DNA of 64,000 bases, from assembly GCA_009784825.1 (NCBI GenBank), contig WQXO01000008.1:56276-120275 (forward strand). Reading direction: 5' to 3'. The notes under the pieces are model-generated. The model made no database searches. It saw nothing but the letters and a program-made list of their open reading frames with translations, and was not told the origin of the DNA. The position numbers and the translations under genes were made by a program. Positions 33,275 through 41,537 of this stretch are shown in pieces; the stretch's first letter is position 1, and the number at the start of each line of letters is the position of its first letter. This DNA comes from Oscillospiraceae bacterium. Its GTDB lineage: Bacteria > Bacillota > Clostridia > Oscillospirales > Ruminococcaceae.

Positions 33275-35009
33275 ACAAAATAAATACCGCACACATACTG
33301 TGAAAATGCTCGGTAATTCTAACGTCGGCGAGAATATAAAAATCGCCGGCTGGGTGGAGAACATTCGTGACCATGGAGGGGTAATGTTCCTTGACCTGCG
33401 TGACCATTACGGAGTTTTGCAAGTCGTTATGCATAATGAGGCGTTGCTCGAAAATGTCCGCAAGGAGTCGACAGTCAGCATAAGCGGAAAGGTGTTAAAG
33501 CGGGACGAGGGGACATTTAACACGAAAATAAGCACGGGTGAGATAGAATTAGAAGCACAGTCACTTGATATTCTTGGGCAGGTGCATGATAATCTGCCGT
33601 TTGAGCCTGCCTCCTCAAAGGATACCGGTGAGGAAACACGGTTGAGATACCGCTTTCTTGATTTGCGTAATCGAAGTATGCATGATACCTTAATAATGCG
33701 TAGTGAGATGATTGCGTTTATGCGGGAAACCATGAACAGCATGGATTTCTTGGAAATGCAGACGCCTATTCTGACGGCGTCATCTCCCGAGGGGGCGAGA
33801 GATTTCTTAGTCCCGAGCAGGAAACATCACGGGAGATTCTATGCACTTCCGCAAGCACCGCAGATTTTTAAGCAGCTGTTGATGGTTTCGGGGTTTGACA
33901 GGTATTATCAGATTGCACCGTGTTTCCGTGATGAGGACGCACGTGCTGACAGAACGGCGGGTGAGTTCTATCAGCTTGATTTGGAGATGGCGTTCGCCGA
34001 ACAGGAAGATGTGTTCGAGGTCGGTGAAGCGGCAATTACAAAGGTTTTGGAAAAATTCGCCGATTTTAAATTAACCGAAATACCGAAAATTACGTTCAAG
34101 GAAGCCATGTTGAAATATGGGACGGATAAACCGGATTTACGTAATCCGTTGTTTATAATTGATATATCCGATTTGTTTATTAAAAGTGATTTTAAGCCGT
34201 TCGCCAACAAAACAGTCAGGGCGTTGCGTGTTCCGAAAATGTCGGAGAAATCTAAAAAGTTTTTCAAGAGTATGGAGGAGTATGCGTTATCAATCGGCAT
34301 GAAGGGTTTGGGGTATATCGAGGTTGGTGAGAGTGGCGAGTATTTAGGACCCATCGACAAGTTCCTGACCGAGGAGGCACGGGAGGGGATTCGCAGTCGT
34401 GCGGAATTAGAGACCGGGGACGTGCTTTATTTCATTGCAGACGCTTCTGAAAAGTTCACCGCTAAATTCGCGGGGCAAATACGAAGCGAGGTTGCCGTTC
34501 GTATGGAGTTAGTTAACAAGGAGACTTATGCCGCTTGCTGGATTACTGATTTTCCGTTTTATGAGGAAGATGAACGGGGGAAACCGCAGTTCGGGCATAA
34601 CCCGTTTTCGATGCCGCAGGGTGAGTTAAACGCACTTAATAATAAAGAGCCGTTTGAGATATTGGCTCACCAGTATGACTTTGTGTTAAACGGCGTGGAG
34701 TTGGCTTCGGGAGCGGTTCGCAACCATAATGTTGATGTTATGGTGAGGGCTTTTGAAATTGCGGGGTTTTCTGAGGAGGACGTTAAGTCGAAGTTCGGGG
34801 CGTTGTATTCGGCGTTTAAGTTCGGAGCACCGCCGCATGCGGGTATGGCGTTCGGTGTGGATAGGCTGTTGATGATTATTTTAGGTGAAGAAAATGTGAG
34901 AGAGGTTATCGCATTCCCGCTGAACTCGAACGGGCAGGACGTGTTGTTAGGGGCACCTTCGGAAGTATCAGAAATGCAGTTGAGAGAAGCACATATTAAG
35001 ATAAGATAG
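33267..35009 (+). CDS. aspS: Aspartyl-tRNA synthetase, probably non-discriminating
   Basis: 580 residues, bacterial type: OB-fold anticodon domain (1-105; GWVENIRDHGGVMFLDLRDH), class II motif 1 region (FLEMQTPILTASSPEGARDFLVPSR), motif 2 (FRDEDARADRTAGEFYQLDLEMAF), GAD insertion (about 290-410) and motif 3 (GMAFGVDRLLMI). Translational coupling to gatCAB suggests it charges both tRNAAsp and tRNAAsn, feeding the amidotransferase; that is inference. Confidence 0.95.
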   Translation: MLRQNKYRTHTVKMLGNSNVGENIKIAGWVENIRDHGGVMFLDLRDHYGVLQVVMHNEALLENVRKESTVSISGKVLKRDEGTFNTKISTGEIELEAQSLDILGQVHDNLPFEPASSKDTGEETRLRYRFLDLRNRSMHDTLIMRSEMIAFMRETMNSMDFLEMQTPILTASSPEGARDFLVPSRKHHGRFYALPQAPQIFKQLLMVSGFDRYYQIAPCFRDEDARADRTAGEFYQLDLEMAFAEQEDVFEVGEAAITKVLEKFADFKLTEIPKITFKEAMLKYGTDKPDLRNPLFIIDISDLFIKSDFKPFANKTVRALRVPKMSEKSKKFFKSMEEYALSIGMKGLGYIEVGESGEYLGPIDKFLTEEAREGIRSRAELETGDVLYFIADASEKFTAKFAGQIRSEVAVRMELVNKETYAACWITDFPFYEEDERGKPQFGHNPFSMPQGELNALNNKEPFEILAHQYDFVLNGVELASGAVRNHNVDVMVRAFEIAGFSEEDVKSKFGALYSAFKFGAPPHAGMAFGVDRLLMIILGEENVREVIAFPLNSNGQDVLLGAPSEVSEMQLREAHIKIR

Positions 35010-35055
35010 AAAAATAATGCCTGCTTATTTAGAATAAACAGGCATTGTAATTTAT
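35006..35055 (-). terminator. mazEF terminator, direct-repeat copy 1
   Basis: Stem AATGCCTG (35016-35023) / CAGGCATT (35039-35046), followed on the minus strand by ATTTTTCT. The ~50-bp element is repeated in the same orientation at 35705-35754, on the other side of mazEF. It touches the stop codons of aspS and mazF. Confidence 0.8.
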
Positions 35056-35390
35056 ACCACTTCCACCGAACCGTAAACAATGTCCACAGCCTCTTGAAGA
35101 ATATGCTTCGGGACGGCTTCAACGAATGTATACGGACGGGCATTCGGGTCAATCGCTTTGACCTGCTCGCACCTTATTTCACCGGTTGTTTCTGTTTGCT
35201 CAAGTTTAACATGGAGCGGAAAATTATTAACTGTGTTTGAAATGGGGCAGATTAACAGTAGATTTGTCTTGGTGTTAAATTTTTCGTTGCTCACGACTAT
35301 AACGGGACGAAACCCCGCTTGTTCATGTCCTTTTGTAGGATTAAGATTTAATTTGATTATATCGCCTTGTTCAATTTTCCTGTTTGTCAT
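35052..35390 (-). CDS. mazF: MazF/PemK-type mRNA interferase
   Basis: 112 residues. MazF fold markers: N-terminal EQGDIIKLNLNPTKGHEQAGFRPVIVVS, LLICPISNT, and GEIRCEQVKAIDP. Cuts mRNA at short sites in known members. Start 35390 is chosen: CAGGAG precedes it and it overlaps mazE by four bases; an upstream in-frame start lies deep in mazE. Confidence 0.92.
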   Translation of the reverse strand: MTNRKIEQGDIIKLNLNPTKGHEQAGFRPVIVVSNEKFNTKTNLLLICPISNTVNNFPLHVKLEQTETTGEIRCEQVKAIDPNARPYTFVEAVPKHILQEAVDIVYGSVEVV

Positions 35391-35644
35391 ATTTCTGCTC
35401 CTGCACTTTCCATGTTCAACCACTCCTTATCCTCGTCGGTTAATTTATAGTCACCGTCCCAGTTTTTGAAGCGTTCTTCAAGGGTTTTGTGTTGATAAAC
35501 GGGCGAAATAATCAACTCGTTATTATCGCTTATTTTAATTTTGACAGTTGAATTATCTGTCATATTCATCTGTTGCAGGAAATTTTTCGGTATTCTTAAA
35601 GCGGTTGAGCCACCCCAAGAAGCAAGCTGTAATGTGGTTTCCAT
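35387..35644 (-). CDS. mazE: MazE/AbrB-type antitoxin
   Basis: 85 residues. AbrB-like swapped-hairpin DNA-binding domain (ASWGGSTALRIPKNFLQQMNM, VKIKISDNNELIISP), then a toxin-binding C-terminus (KTLEERFKNWDGDY, typical of PemI/MazE). Driven by its own consensus promoter with a palindrome. Confidence 0.92.
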   Translation of the reverse strand: METTLQLASWGGSTALRIPKNFLQQMNMTDNSTVKIKISDNNELIISPVYQHKTLEERFKNWDGDYKLTDEDKEWLNMESAGAEI

Positions 35645-35664
35645 ATTAATTCCTCCTTTATATG

Positions 35665-35677
35665 TGATACAGTATCA
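35665..35677. promoter_or_regulatory. mazE operator palindrome
   Basis: TGATACAGTATCA, perfect 6-bp arms about a central base, immediately downstream of the mazE -10. Candidate autoregulatory site. Confidence 0.65.
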
Positions 35678-35705
35678 TTATATCATAATATAACATATAT
35701 GTCAA
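35677..35705 (-). promoter_or_regulatory. mazEF promoter
   Basis: Perfect consensus TTGACA (35700-35705), 17-bp spacer, TATAAT (35677-35682), minus strand. The -35 begins right after the T-run of the upstream terminator copy. Confidence 0.85.
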
Positions 35706-35754
35706 TAGAAAAATAATGCCTACTTATTTAAAAGCAAGTAGGCATTGTAATTAT
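35705..35754 (-). terminator. Terminator of HD-GYP regulator, direct-repeat copy 2
   Basis: Stem AATGCCTACTT (35715-35725) / AAGTAGGCATT (35736-35746), then ATTTTTCT on the minus strand. Its outer bases match copy 1; loop and inner stem differ with pairing preserved. Confidence 0.8.
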
Positions 35755-36926
35755 TAAACTGATGTTTGTTTGTATGTTGAGTCTGCCTCTGTGCCGACCT
35801 CGGAGCCATGCGGAAGAATTCCTGCGGCGGTTTCTCTGAATTTTTCCTGCTCTATCAGGAACAGGTCAACCAATGCCGGTTCAAACTGTGTTCCCGAACC
35901 CTCGGTTATAATGCGGACGGCTTCTTCGTGGGAGAACGCTTTTTTGTATGGGCGTTCCGACACTAATGCGTCATATACGTCAACTATTGCCATGAGACGC
36001 CCCTCAAGCGGAATGTCTGTTCCTTTGAGACCGTAGGGGTAACCAGAGCCGTCCCACTTTTCGTGGTGGGAAAGCACCATCGTTTTAGCGAATGTGAGGA
36101 ATTTTTGTTCTGATGTGCGTTCTTGAATATGCTCGATGATTTCACCGCCTCGTGTGGTATGCTTCTTCATTTCATCGAATTCTTCCGCTGTCAGTCTGCC
36201 GGGTTTGTTTAATATATTTTCGCTTATGGAAATTTTACCGACGTCATGCAATTGTGCGGATTGGATAAGCATTTCCAAATCCCACTCTTTAACCTCGTCG
36301 CTGTAGATGTTCTTGTCTTTGAGCCCCTCAAACAGAATTCTGAGGTAGCTTTGGGTGCGTTCAATGTGTCCGCCTGTTATATCGTCACGACATTCCACCA
36401 ATTCTGCAACGGTTTCAAGAACGGCGTTTTGCAGCTCGATAATGGTCTTGGTTTTTTCCTTAACCATTTCCTCGAGGTTGTCATTGTATTTCTGGAGTTC
36501 TTTCTTCTGGTTTTCGAGTTCTTTCTTCTGCTTTTCTACGAGTAAGTGAACCTCTAATCTCTTGAGCAGGAGAGGGGGTGAGAACGGCTTTGATATGTAG
36601 TCAATCGCACCGAGGGACAGCCCTTCAAGCTCACTGCCTGCATCGTTCTTGGCAGTTAGGAAAATGACCGGCAAATGAGCGGTTTCTGCATCACTCTTAA
36701 GCTTTTTGATGGTTTCGTATCCGTTCATCTCGGGCATTTCCACGTCAAGAAGAATTAAGTCGGGGTCAACCTTTTCGAGAAGCATAAACATCTTCTCCGA
36801 TGATGGTACGGTGAATACATCGTATTCCACCGAGAGGACGTTCCTGCCAATCATAAGATTGGAAACCTGGTCGTCTACGAATATAATTTTTTTCCTCAAT
36901 ACTTCTTTTTGTGTTTCAGAATTCAT
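35754..36926 (-). CDS. Response regulator with HD-GYP phosphodiesterase domain
   Basis: 390 residues. Receiver domain (about 12-130; phospho-acceptor Asp in LILLDVEMPEMNG, Lys in DYISKPFS), a coiled coil (about 130-170), then HD-GYP: His227-Asp in LHDVGK, HHEKWDGSGYPYGLKG near 290, and FEPALVDLF. Predicted c-di-GMP phosphodiesterase controlled by phosphorylation. It follows the hybrid kinase by 16 bases, so they form a signalling pair. Confidence 0.93.
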   Translation of the reverse strand: MNSETQKEVLRKKIIFVDDQVSNLMIGRNVLSVEYDVFTVPSSEKMFMLLEKVDPDLILLDVEMPEMNGYETIKKLKSDAETAHLPVIFLTAKNDAGSELEGLSLGAIDYISKPFSPPLLLKRLEVHLLVEKQKKELENQKKELQKYNDNLEEMVKEKTKTIIELQNAVLETVAELVECRDDITGGHIERTQSYLRILFEGLKDKNIYSDEVKEWDLEMLIQSAQLHDVGKISISENILNKPGRLTAEEFDEMKKHTTRGGEIIEHIQERTSEQKFLTFAKTMVLSHHEKWDGSGYPYGLKGTDIPLEGRLMAIVDVYDALVSERPYKKAFSHEEAVRIITEGSGTQFEPALVDLFLIEQEKFRETAAGILPHGSEVGTEADSTYKQTSV

Positions 36927-36942
36927 GAATAAAACTCGCTTT

Positions 36943-39900
36943 CTATTTTTTATCGGTTAATTTATTTAATAAATCGGCTACTGTGTCAAAATCGAATCGC
37001 TCAAACGCACGGGTTAATTGTTCTGCGGCTTTGTCAATTTCGCTGCCGTAGGAGAAACCGTTGAGTCCGCCAAGGATTTCAAGTGCCAATGCACTGTCGA
37101 ACAGCTCTGACGCTTCGGCGATTTTGGGAAGTGCGGCATAGAACAGCTCCTTGTCCCCTATCGGTTTGTCCTCGGGTTCGGAAAGCAGCTTCTTCATCTC
37201 CTTGGTTAAGCGAGATAAGTCTTCCAAGAAATGTGTGCCTAATTCGAGGCAGGCTTCACGTTCGCCGGCTTTCGCAAGCCCCTCTAATTCCTGTGCACTT
37301 TCTGCCAGCAGATGTGCCCCGATATTGCCGAGCATGTTCTTTACGCCGTGAACTTGGATTGCGAAGGACGCCATGTCTTTCTTGATTAATTCGTTCAGCT
37401 TTTCGGTGCTTTCGGGTAACAGACCCACAATCATTCGCACGTTTTTCTCAAGTAAGGTGTCTGAGCCGCCTGCATACGTTAATGCACGCTCTGCACTTAT
37501 GCCGGGGATTTTCCCCAATATTTCAAAGAAATCACCGGTGTTTTGAGTTTTTTCGTCACGGATAACAATTTCGCCCTCGTTGATTTTTTCCGCCGGTATC
37601 CATTTCCTTAACATATCGTCTAACTTTGAGGGTTCAATCGGTTTTGCGATGAAGTCGTTCATGCCGCTTTCTAAGAACATCTCCCTCATGCCGATTACTG
37701 CGTTTGCTGTTAATGCGATGATGGGCAGTTTCATATAATACTCGCCCTCAATAGCCCTAATCAGCTGTGTCGCCTTTACACCGTCCATCTCGGGCATCAT
37801 ATGGTCCATAAACACAATGTCGTAGCGGTTTTCTTTAATCATTTCAATCGCCTCGGCACCGCGCTTGGCAATGTCCGCCTTAATCCCTCGATATGACAGA
37901 AGCCCCTCTGCCACTAATAAATTGGCTGTTATATCGTCAACAATAAGCACCTTTGCGTCGGGAGCGGTGAACGATTCTTCATTCCCGCCCGCATTGTGGA
38001 ACTCATGAACACCGTTGATGGCGTTCGCAATCGACAATACGTGTGCCGGAGTAGTTAAGGTATGCACTCCCCGGAAAGAAACGTGTTCCGATATATCGGT
38101 GAACAGCACGATTTCCGGTTGGGTTTCCAAGTGCTTTAATTCTGCTGTGATGTTCCCGTAGCGGAACGCCGGCAGGAATATATGTGTGAATTCTGATAAT
38201 CTGTCACGCACCTCGGAAAGGCTGTCGGTTTTTACGAATTTTACCGAAAGGTTATTAAGGGAGCGGACGATTGATGCGGCGGTAAGCCGCCTTTCGCCGT
38301 AGAACAGAATGAATTGTTCGTCGGGGTCTCTTACCTTAGCGAACGGGAAATACTCCGAGTATTTCTGCGGGAGGTCAATCTTAAAGACTGTACCCTTGCC
38401 GTATTCACTTTCGACGTTGATTTCGCCGCCCATCGCTACGCAGAAGCTGTGGGTGATTGCAAGCCCTAAGCCGGTACCCTCTATGCCTTTGTTGCGTGAC
38501 GTGTCAAACTGCATATAGTTGGTGAACATCTTTTTCAAATCGTCTTCACGGATGCCTATGCCGGAATCCCTTACGTTTAATTTGAGCATGACCGAGTTTT
38601 CGCCGGTGTTTTCACTGCTTAGTTCAAATATGATTAACCCCTCTTTAGTATACTTAACTGCGTTCGACAGCAGGTTAAGCATGATTTGCCTAATCTTAAC
38701 CTCGTCGCCGATTAGCTTTGCGGGGACGTTGGGGTTTATGTCTATCATCAGGCGAACCGAGTTACCCGTCATTCGCATACGGATAATGCCCATTACGTCG
38801 TTGATAATCTCGGGCAGGTCGTATTCCTCGGAATCGATTTCTAACATTCCCGATTCGATTTTAGAGAAGTCTAAAATATCGTTAATCAGTGACAGCAGGT
38901 TGCTGCCTGCGTTTTTGATGTTTACTGCATTATCGTAGATATTCGGCGGCAGGTCGTTACGGAGCATAAGCTCGCTCATGCCGATGATGGCGTTCATGGG
39001 GGTGCGGATTTCGTGTGACATGCGTGCGAGGAATGTCGATTTACTGCGGCTTTCTTCGTCGGATTTCATTTTGTCCATGTTGTATTTAATTAAGAAGCAG
39101 CTTAAAATCACCGAAAGAATTAACGCTAACATGGTTAATGCACCCGCAGTGTAGGACATGTCACGATTGTAGGATTCAACCGGGGTGATTACCCCCATAT
39201 AACAGCCGTTGAACAGCTCGTGGAAAAATACGATGACCCTTTCCCCGTTTACGTCGGTTATACGAAGGTTTGAGATTTCCTCGTTTCTTAATATGCTGTC
39301 AGACAGGGTGGCATATGCGGGGCAGACTGTGTCGAATTTTTCGCCGATTAAACCCTCGTCTTGGTGAGTAAGTATATTTAAGTCGGCATCAAGCATTATA
39401 CCGTAGCCGCCATCTGAAAGCTCAAGGTCTTTTATTCTTTGTGCTAATGAAGAAATATCAATGTCAATCGCAATGACACCGTGACTTATACCATTGTCGG
39501 TGACAACCTCCATCGCAACCGAGAGAACAATCTCTTTCGTGAGAGCATCAATATACGGACTGGTGAAAGCAACAGAGTTTTCGGATTCTGTTGCTGCTAT
39601 GTACCACGGGCGTTCGGTGGCAACGAAACCTTCGGGAGGCTCCCACCCGTCTCCGTCGAGATATGTGTTGTTAATATAACCGTATATCCCGTTAAATCCC
39701 GTTACTCTGCTGTCGTTTTCGACTAACCAATCGGTAATACGTTCAAGATAATCTAAAACTTCCTCGTTCGAGTCGGCTATACCAAGGCGTTGATTTTTTT
39801 CAACAATGCTTATGATAGTTACTGCGGCGTTGGTCAGTGTGATTTCCGATTCAATCAGCTTTGCTTTGATTGTTTCTTCTGTATACAGGATTTCGCCTTT

Positions 39901-40047
39901 TGCGTTTTGCAAAAGCTGACGCTGTACTATCCCTTGTAAAGATACGAAGCTGATTGTCACCATTAAGAAAAATGCACCGAATATCCAGATAATCGGTTGT
40001 ACATTCTTTTTTATGACATCGAAAACTTTCATACTCTTTCCGACCAT
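36943..40047 (-). CDS. Hybrid sensor histidine kinase (Cache-HisKA-HATPase-REC-REC-Hpt)
   Basis: 1034 residues. Membrane helix about 18-40; extracellular dCache-like sensor (about 45-290, with a GIYGYINNTYLDGDGWEP segment); second helix about 300-322; HisKA with His345 in ARMSHEIRTPMN; HATPase with GTGLGLAI; a degenerate receiver without clear acidic residues (about 590-690); a true receiver with Asp748 (VFMDHMMPEMDG); and a C-terminal Hpt domain with His900 (VHGVKNMLG). A complete phosphorelay in one chain, probably ending on the HD-GYP regulator. An internal start at 40032 is also possible. Confidence 0.92.
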   Translation of the reverse strand: MVGKSMKVFDVIKKNVQPIIWIFGAFFLMVTISFVSLQGIVQRQLLQNAKGEILYTEETIKAKLIESEITLTNAAVTIISIVEKNQRLGIADSNEEVLDYLERITDWLVENDSRVTGFNGIYGYINNTYLDGDGWEPPEGFVATERPWYIAATESENSVAFTSPYIDALTKEIVLSVAMEVVTDNGISHGVIAIDIDISSLAQRIKDLELSDGGYGIMLDADLNILTHQDEGLIGEKFDTVCPAYATLSDSILRNEEISNLRITDVNGERVIVFFHELFNGCYMGVITPVESYNRDMSYTAGALTMLALILSVILSCFLIKYNMDKMKSDEESRSKSTFLARMSHEIRTPMNAIIGMSELMLRNDLPPNIYDNAVNIKNAGSNLLSLINDILDFSKIESGMLEIDSEEYDLPEIINDVMGIIRMRMTGNSVRLMIDINPNVPAKLIGDEVKIRQIMLNLLSNAVKYTKEGLIIFELSSENTGENSVMLKLNVRDSGIGIREDDLKKMFTNYMQFDTSRNKGIEGTGLGLAITHSFCVAMGGEINVESEYGKGTVFKIDLPQKYSEYFPFAKVRDPDEQFILFYGERRLTAASIVRSLNNLSVKFVKTDSLSEVRDRLSEFTHIFLPAFRYGNITAELKHLETQPEIVLFTDISEHVSFRGVHTLTTPAHVLSIANAINGVHEFHNAGGNEESFTAPDAKVLIVDDITANLLVAEGLLSYRGIKADIAKRGAEAIEMIKENRYDIVFMDHMMPEMDGVKATQLIRAIEGEYYMKLPIIALTANAVIGMREMFLESGMNDFIAKPIEPSKLDDMLRKWIPAEKINEGEIVIRDEKTQNTGDFFEILGKIPGISAERALTYAGGSDTLLEKNVRMIVGLLPESTEKLNELIKKDMASFAIQVHGVKNMLGNIGAHLLAESAQELEGLAKAGEREACLELGTHFLEDLSRLTKEMKKLLSEPEDKPIGDKELFYAALPKIAEASELFDSALALEILGGLNGFSYGSEIDKAAEQLTRAFERFDFDTVADLLNKLTDKK

Positions 40048-40082
40048 TCTTTCCTAATCGAACTTTTATCTATATAAAAGCT

Positions 40083-40111
40083 ATTATAACCTTTATTCTC
40101 GGTCATGTCAA
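40083..40111 (-). promoter_or_regulatory. Hybrid kinase promoter
   Basis: TTGACA (40106-40111), 17-bp spacer, TATAAT (40083-40088), minus strand; perfect consensus. Confidence 0.85.
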
Positions 40112-40181
40112 GCGGTATATTTGTTTTTTATAAAAATTCATATAATTTATTATATTTTATTATGCAATATCACAACCTATG

Positions 40182-40210
40182 TTGACATTGGTGCGGTTTT
40201 GTAGTAGAAT
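40182..40210 (+). promoter_or_regulatory. metF-metH promoter
   Basis: TTGACA (40182-40187), 17-bp spacer, TAGAAT (40205-40210). The start codon is about 20 bases on; there is no room for a SAM, T-box or B12 riboswitch. Confidence 0.8.
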
Positions 40211-40233
40211 TATTTATATAAATGGGAGGCTTT

Positions 40234-41091
40234 ATGAATATTTCACAATTGTTCAAAAAGGGTAAAACCGTGTTCTCGTTTGAGGTGTTCCCCCCGAAAA
40301 AGGGGCAATCACACGAGAATATATACGGCGTTTTGGAAAAATTCGCTGTTATGAACCCCGATTACATAAGTGTGACCTGCGGTGCGGGCGGTGCGGGAGG
40401 CGATGATACGCTTGAAATTGCTTCGTTTATTAGAAACACCTGCAAGGTTAATGCTGTAGCTCACTTAACCTGTGTCAACTCCTCTAAGGAAGATGTAAAG
40501 CGGATTCTCAATGCGTTGGGTGAGCATAATGTTACTGATGTTCTTGCCCTGCGGGGGGACATTAATCCGGATATACCCCGCTGTAACGATTTTCTTTATG
40601 CGAGTGATTTGACAGCGTTTATAAAAGAAACGGGCGGGTTCGGGGTTTTCGGGGCGTGTTATCCCGAGGGGCATAACCAAGCCGAAAGTCTTAACGCTGA
40701 TTTGAAAAATCTGAAAAGGAAAGTCGATGCCGGGGCAGAAATTTTAATATCGCAGTTGTTTTTCGATAATGAGATATTTTATTCGTTTATGGAGAAAGTG
40801 CGGTTAATCGGGATAGAAGTCCCTGTTTGTGCGGGGATTATGCCCGTTACGAGTAAAAAGCAGATTGAAAGAATGGTGACAATGTGCGGGGCGAGTATGC
40901 CCTCAAAATTAACGAAAATTATCGCACGGTATGAGGATAATCCCGAGGCGTTACGTGATGCGGGGATTGCTTATGCAACTGAACAAATTGTAGAGTTAAT
41001 CAGCAACGGTGTTGAGGGAATTCACTTGTATTCCATGAACAGCCCGTATGTCGCTGAGAAGATTTATTCGAGTGTGGAAAAGCTGTTATGA
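40234..41091 (+). CDS. metF: Methylenetetrahydrofolate reductase
   Basis: 285 residues, flavoprotein TIM barrel reducing 5,10-methylene- to 5-methyl-THF. Seen: FSFEVFPPK with catalytic Glu, YISVTCGAGG, AHLTCV, LALRGD, GACYPEGH and ISQLFFDNEIFYSF. Start 40234 follows GGGAGG by five bases; an ATG four codons upstream overlaps that site. Overlaps the next gene by four bases. Confidence 0.95.
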   Translation: MNISQLFKKGKTVFSFEVFPPKKGQSHENIYGVLEKFAVMNPDYISVTCGAGGAGGDDTLEIASFIRNTCKVNAVAHLTCVNSSKEDVKRILNALGEHNVTDVLALRGDINPDIPRCNDFLYASDLTAFIKETGGFGVFGACYPEGHNQAESLNADLKNLKRKVDAGAEILISQLFFDNEIFYSFMEKVRLIGIEVPVCAGIMPVTSKKQIERMVTMCGASMPSKLTKIIARYEDNPEALRDAGIAYATEQIVELISNGVEGIHLYSMNSPYVAEKIYSSVEKLL

Positions 41092-41537
41092 ACGATGTGA
41101 CTTTTTATAAAAATCAATTAAATGAGATTGTACCGAGGTATGTCGGTAAAGTGTTCCCTGTCGGTGAAATTCCGTTAATCGGTTTGGATATAATTAAACA
41201 TGTTCACGGTTGTGAGCGGGTTCTTGTTTCCTGTGCGACGTTGGGGGAGGAATTCGACCGATTGTTAAGGCAGACTCAGTTAACTGATATGGCAGGTGCG
41301 GTTATACTTGATACGTTAGCGGGGGAATATGTCGAGGAGTTTTGTAATAAACAAGACACGCAGATTATCGGTGTCCCGCCATATGGGTTCAGCCCGGGAT
41401 ACGGTGATTATCCGTTAAGCGTCAACCGTGATATTTTAAATATGCTTAATGCACAAAAAGCAATCGGGTTATGCGTGACCGATGAATTTATACTGACACC
41501 GCAAAAATCTATTACAAGAATTACAGGTATATTATGA
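41088..41537 (+). CDS. MetH reactivation-domain protein, compact
   Basis: 149 residues. The end matches the MetH activation domain: PPYGFSPGYGDYPL, then LNAQKAIGLCVTDEFILTPQKSITRITG. This domain binds AdoMet and re-methylates inactive cob(II)alamin on MetH. In this type of MetH it is a separate protein. Stand-alone versions I know are longer (about 200 residues), so this one is minimal. Sandwiched with ATGA overlaps between metF and metH. Confidence 0.85.
   Translation: MNDVTFYKNQLNEIVPRYVGKVFPVGEIPLIGLDIIKHVHGCERVLVSCATLGEEFDRLLRQTQLTDMAGAVILDTLAGEYVEEFCNKQDTQIIGVPPYGFSPGYGDYPLSVNRDILNMLNAQKAIGLCVTDEFILTPQKSITRITGIL

Noticed and set aside
37083..37385. Open frames antisense to the hybrid kinase
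   Set aside because: They overlap the conserved Hpt region of the kinase and show no family signal.
40111..40233. SAM, T-box or cobalamin riboswitch before metF
   Set aside because: The promoter -10 is only ~23 bases before the start codon, leaving no leader.
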